A program made the translations under genes and the position numbers. A DNA stretch of 6,825 nucleotides from Candidatus Saccharicenans sp. (GTDB taxonomy: Bacteria; Acidobacteriota; Aminicenantia; Aminicenantales; Saccharicenantaceae), in NCBI GenBank assembly GCA_024653405.1, contig JANLGB010000030.1, forward strand, positions 8,641 to 15,465, written 5' to 3'. The notes under the pieces were generated by a model. That model did not search any database. It was not told the DNA's origin and was given only the letters and a program-made list of their open reading frames with translations. Of the stretch, positions 6,672 to 6,825 are shown in pieces (position 1 is the stretch's first letter; each line of letters starts with the position of its first letter).

Positions 6672-6825
6672 GTGGCCGGAGCCCGGGCAGACAGGGTCAT
6701 TTTTACTTACATTACTTTTTTTATTACTTGATGAAAACATCCTTTACAGATCGGATAACTCATGGTTACCCACAGCCTTTTTCTTCTCCCCTGGCCTTCT
6801 GCCGTCCCGAAGATAAACATGGTTC
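6672..6825. other. Downstream non-coding stretch at the window edge
   Basis: No gene can be supported here. A short GC-rich inverted repeat (CCGG 6676-6679 with CCGG 6683-6686, beside the palindrome GCCCGGGC at 6681-6688) follows the stop codon, then a T-rich run containing TTACTT three times (6703, 6712, 6724) and T-tracts. It could end the DUF5916 transcript, but the T-run is about 14 bases from the stem. A four-base stem GATG/CATC with an AAAA loop lies at 6730-6741. Short frames open to the right edge on both strands lack a ribosome site or recognisable sequence. Confidence 0.35.

Noticed and set aside
6731..6825. Short + strand frame starting ATG at 6731 and open to the right edge
   Set aside because: It is preceded by a T-rich stretch with no Shine-Dalgarno, and the roughly 31 visible residues match nothing I recognise.
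6746..6825. - strand frame entering from the right edge and stopping near 6746, possibly the tail of a convergent gene
   Set aside because: Only about 26 residues are visible, they are not recognisable, and the other two - strand frames are also open for comparable lengths.

Overview
The window reads as an ordinary chromosomal segment of a Gram-negative (diderm) bacterium. It has four complete genes, all on the + strand, covering most of the sequence. Coding DNA is fairly GC-rich and uses many CTG, GCC, CGG and AGG codons; the gaps between genes are AT-rich. Two of the four products carry export signals, and one has the signature blocks of a large outer-membrane DUF5916 protein. A two-half M16 zinc protease, a DUF5916 barrel and this codon style together suggest an Acidobacteriota-type organism, perhaps an Aminicenantes (OP8) lineage. 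That placement is inference from gene content; no marker gene is present. I see no rRNA, tRNA, CRISPR array, insertion sequence or phage gene.

Layout. Bases 1-77 hold a likely promoter with a perfect TATAAT. Bases 78-903 are a tight two-gene unit: a small three-helix membrane protein of the CBU_0592-like family, then, one base later, a flavodoxin-fold FMN protein with a compact four-cysteine motif like that of iron-sulfur flavoproteins. The spacing suggests co-translation. An 85-base AT-rich gap with in-phase A-tracts leads to the M16 peptidase (989-3766), a secreted single-chain protein whose N-terminal half keeps the zinc site and whose C-terminal half has lost it but keeps the Arg/Tyr pair.

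Bases 3767-3968 are non-coding and the most structured part of the window. In order they hold an imperfect 12-bp hairpin, two mutually exclusive smaller hairpins, two T7 runs, a TATAAT flanked by a perfect 9-bp inverted repeat, and two identical AGGGAGG Shine-Dalgarno-like words. The 900-residue DUF5916 protein (3969-6671) follows: signal peptide, CBM9/DOMON-like periplasmic domain, then a long beta-rich region that probably forms an outer-membrane barrel. Bases 6672-6825 hold no gene I can support.

Working together: genes 1 and 2 look like one expression unit, with a membrane protein beside a cytoplasmic redox protein. Genes 3 and 4 both act in the cell envelope (periplasmic proteolysis; outer-membrane binding or transport) but appear to be separately expressed, and nothing shows a shared pathway. 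I found no clear undescribed system. The best leads are the operator-like inverted repeat around the DUF5916 promoter and the membrane-protein/flavoprotein pair.
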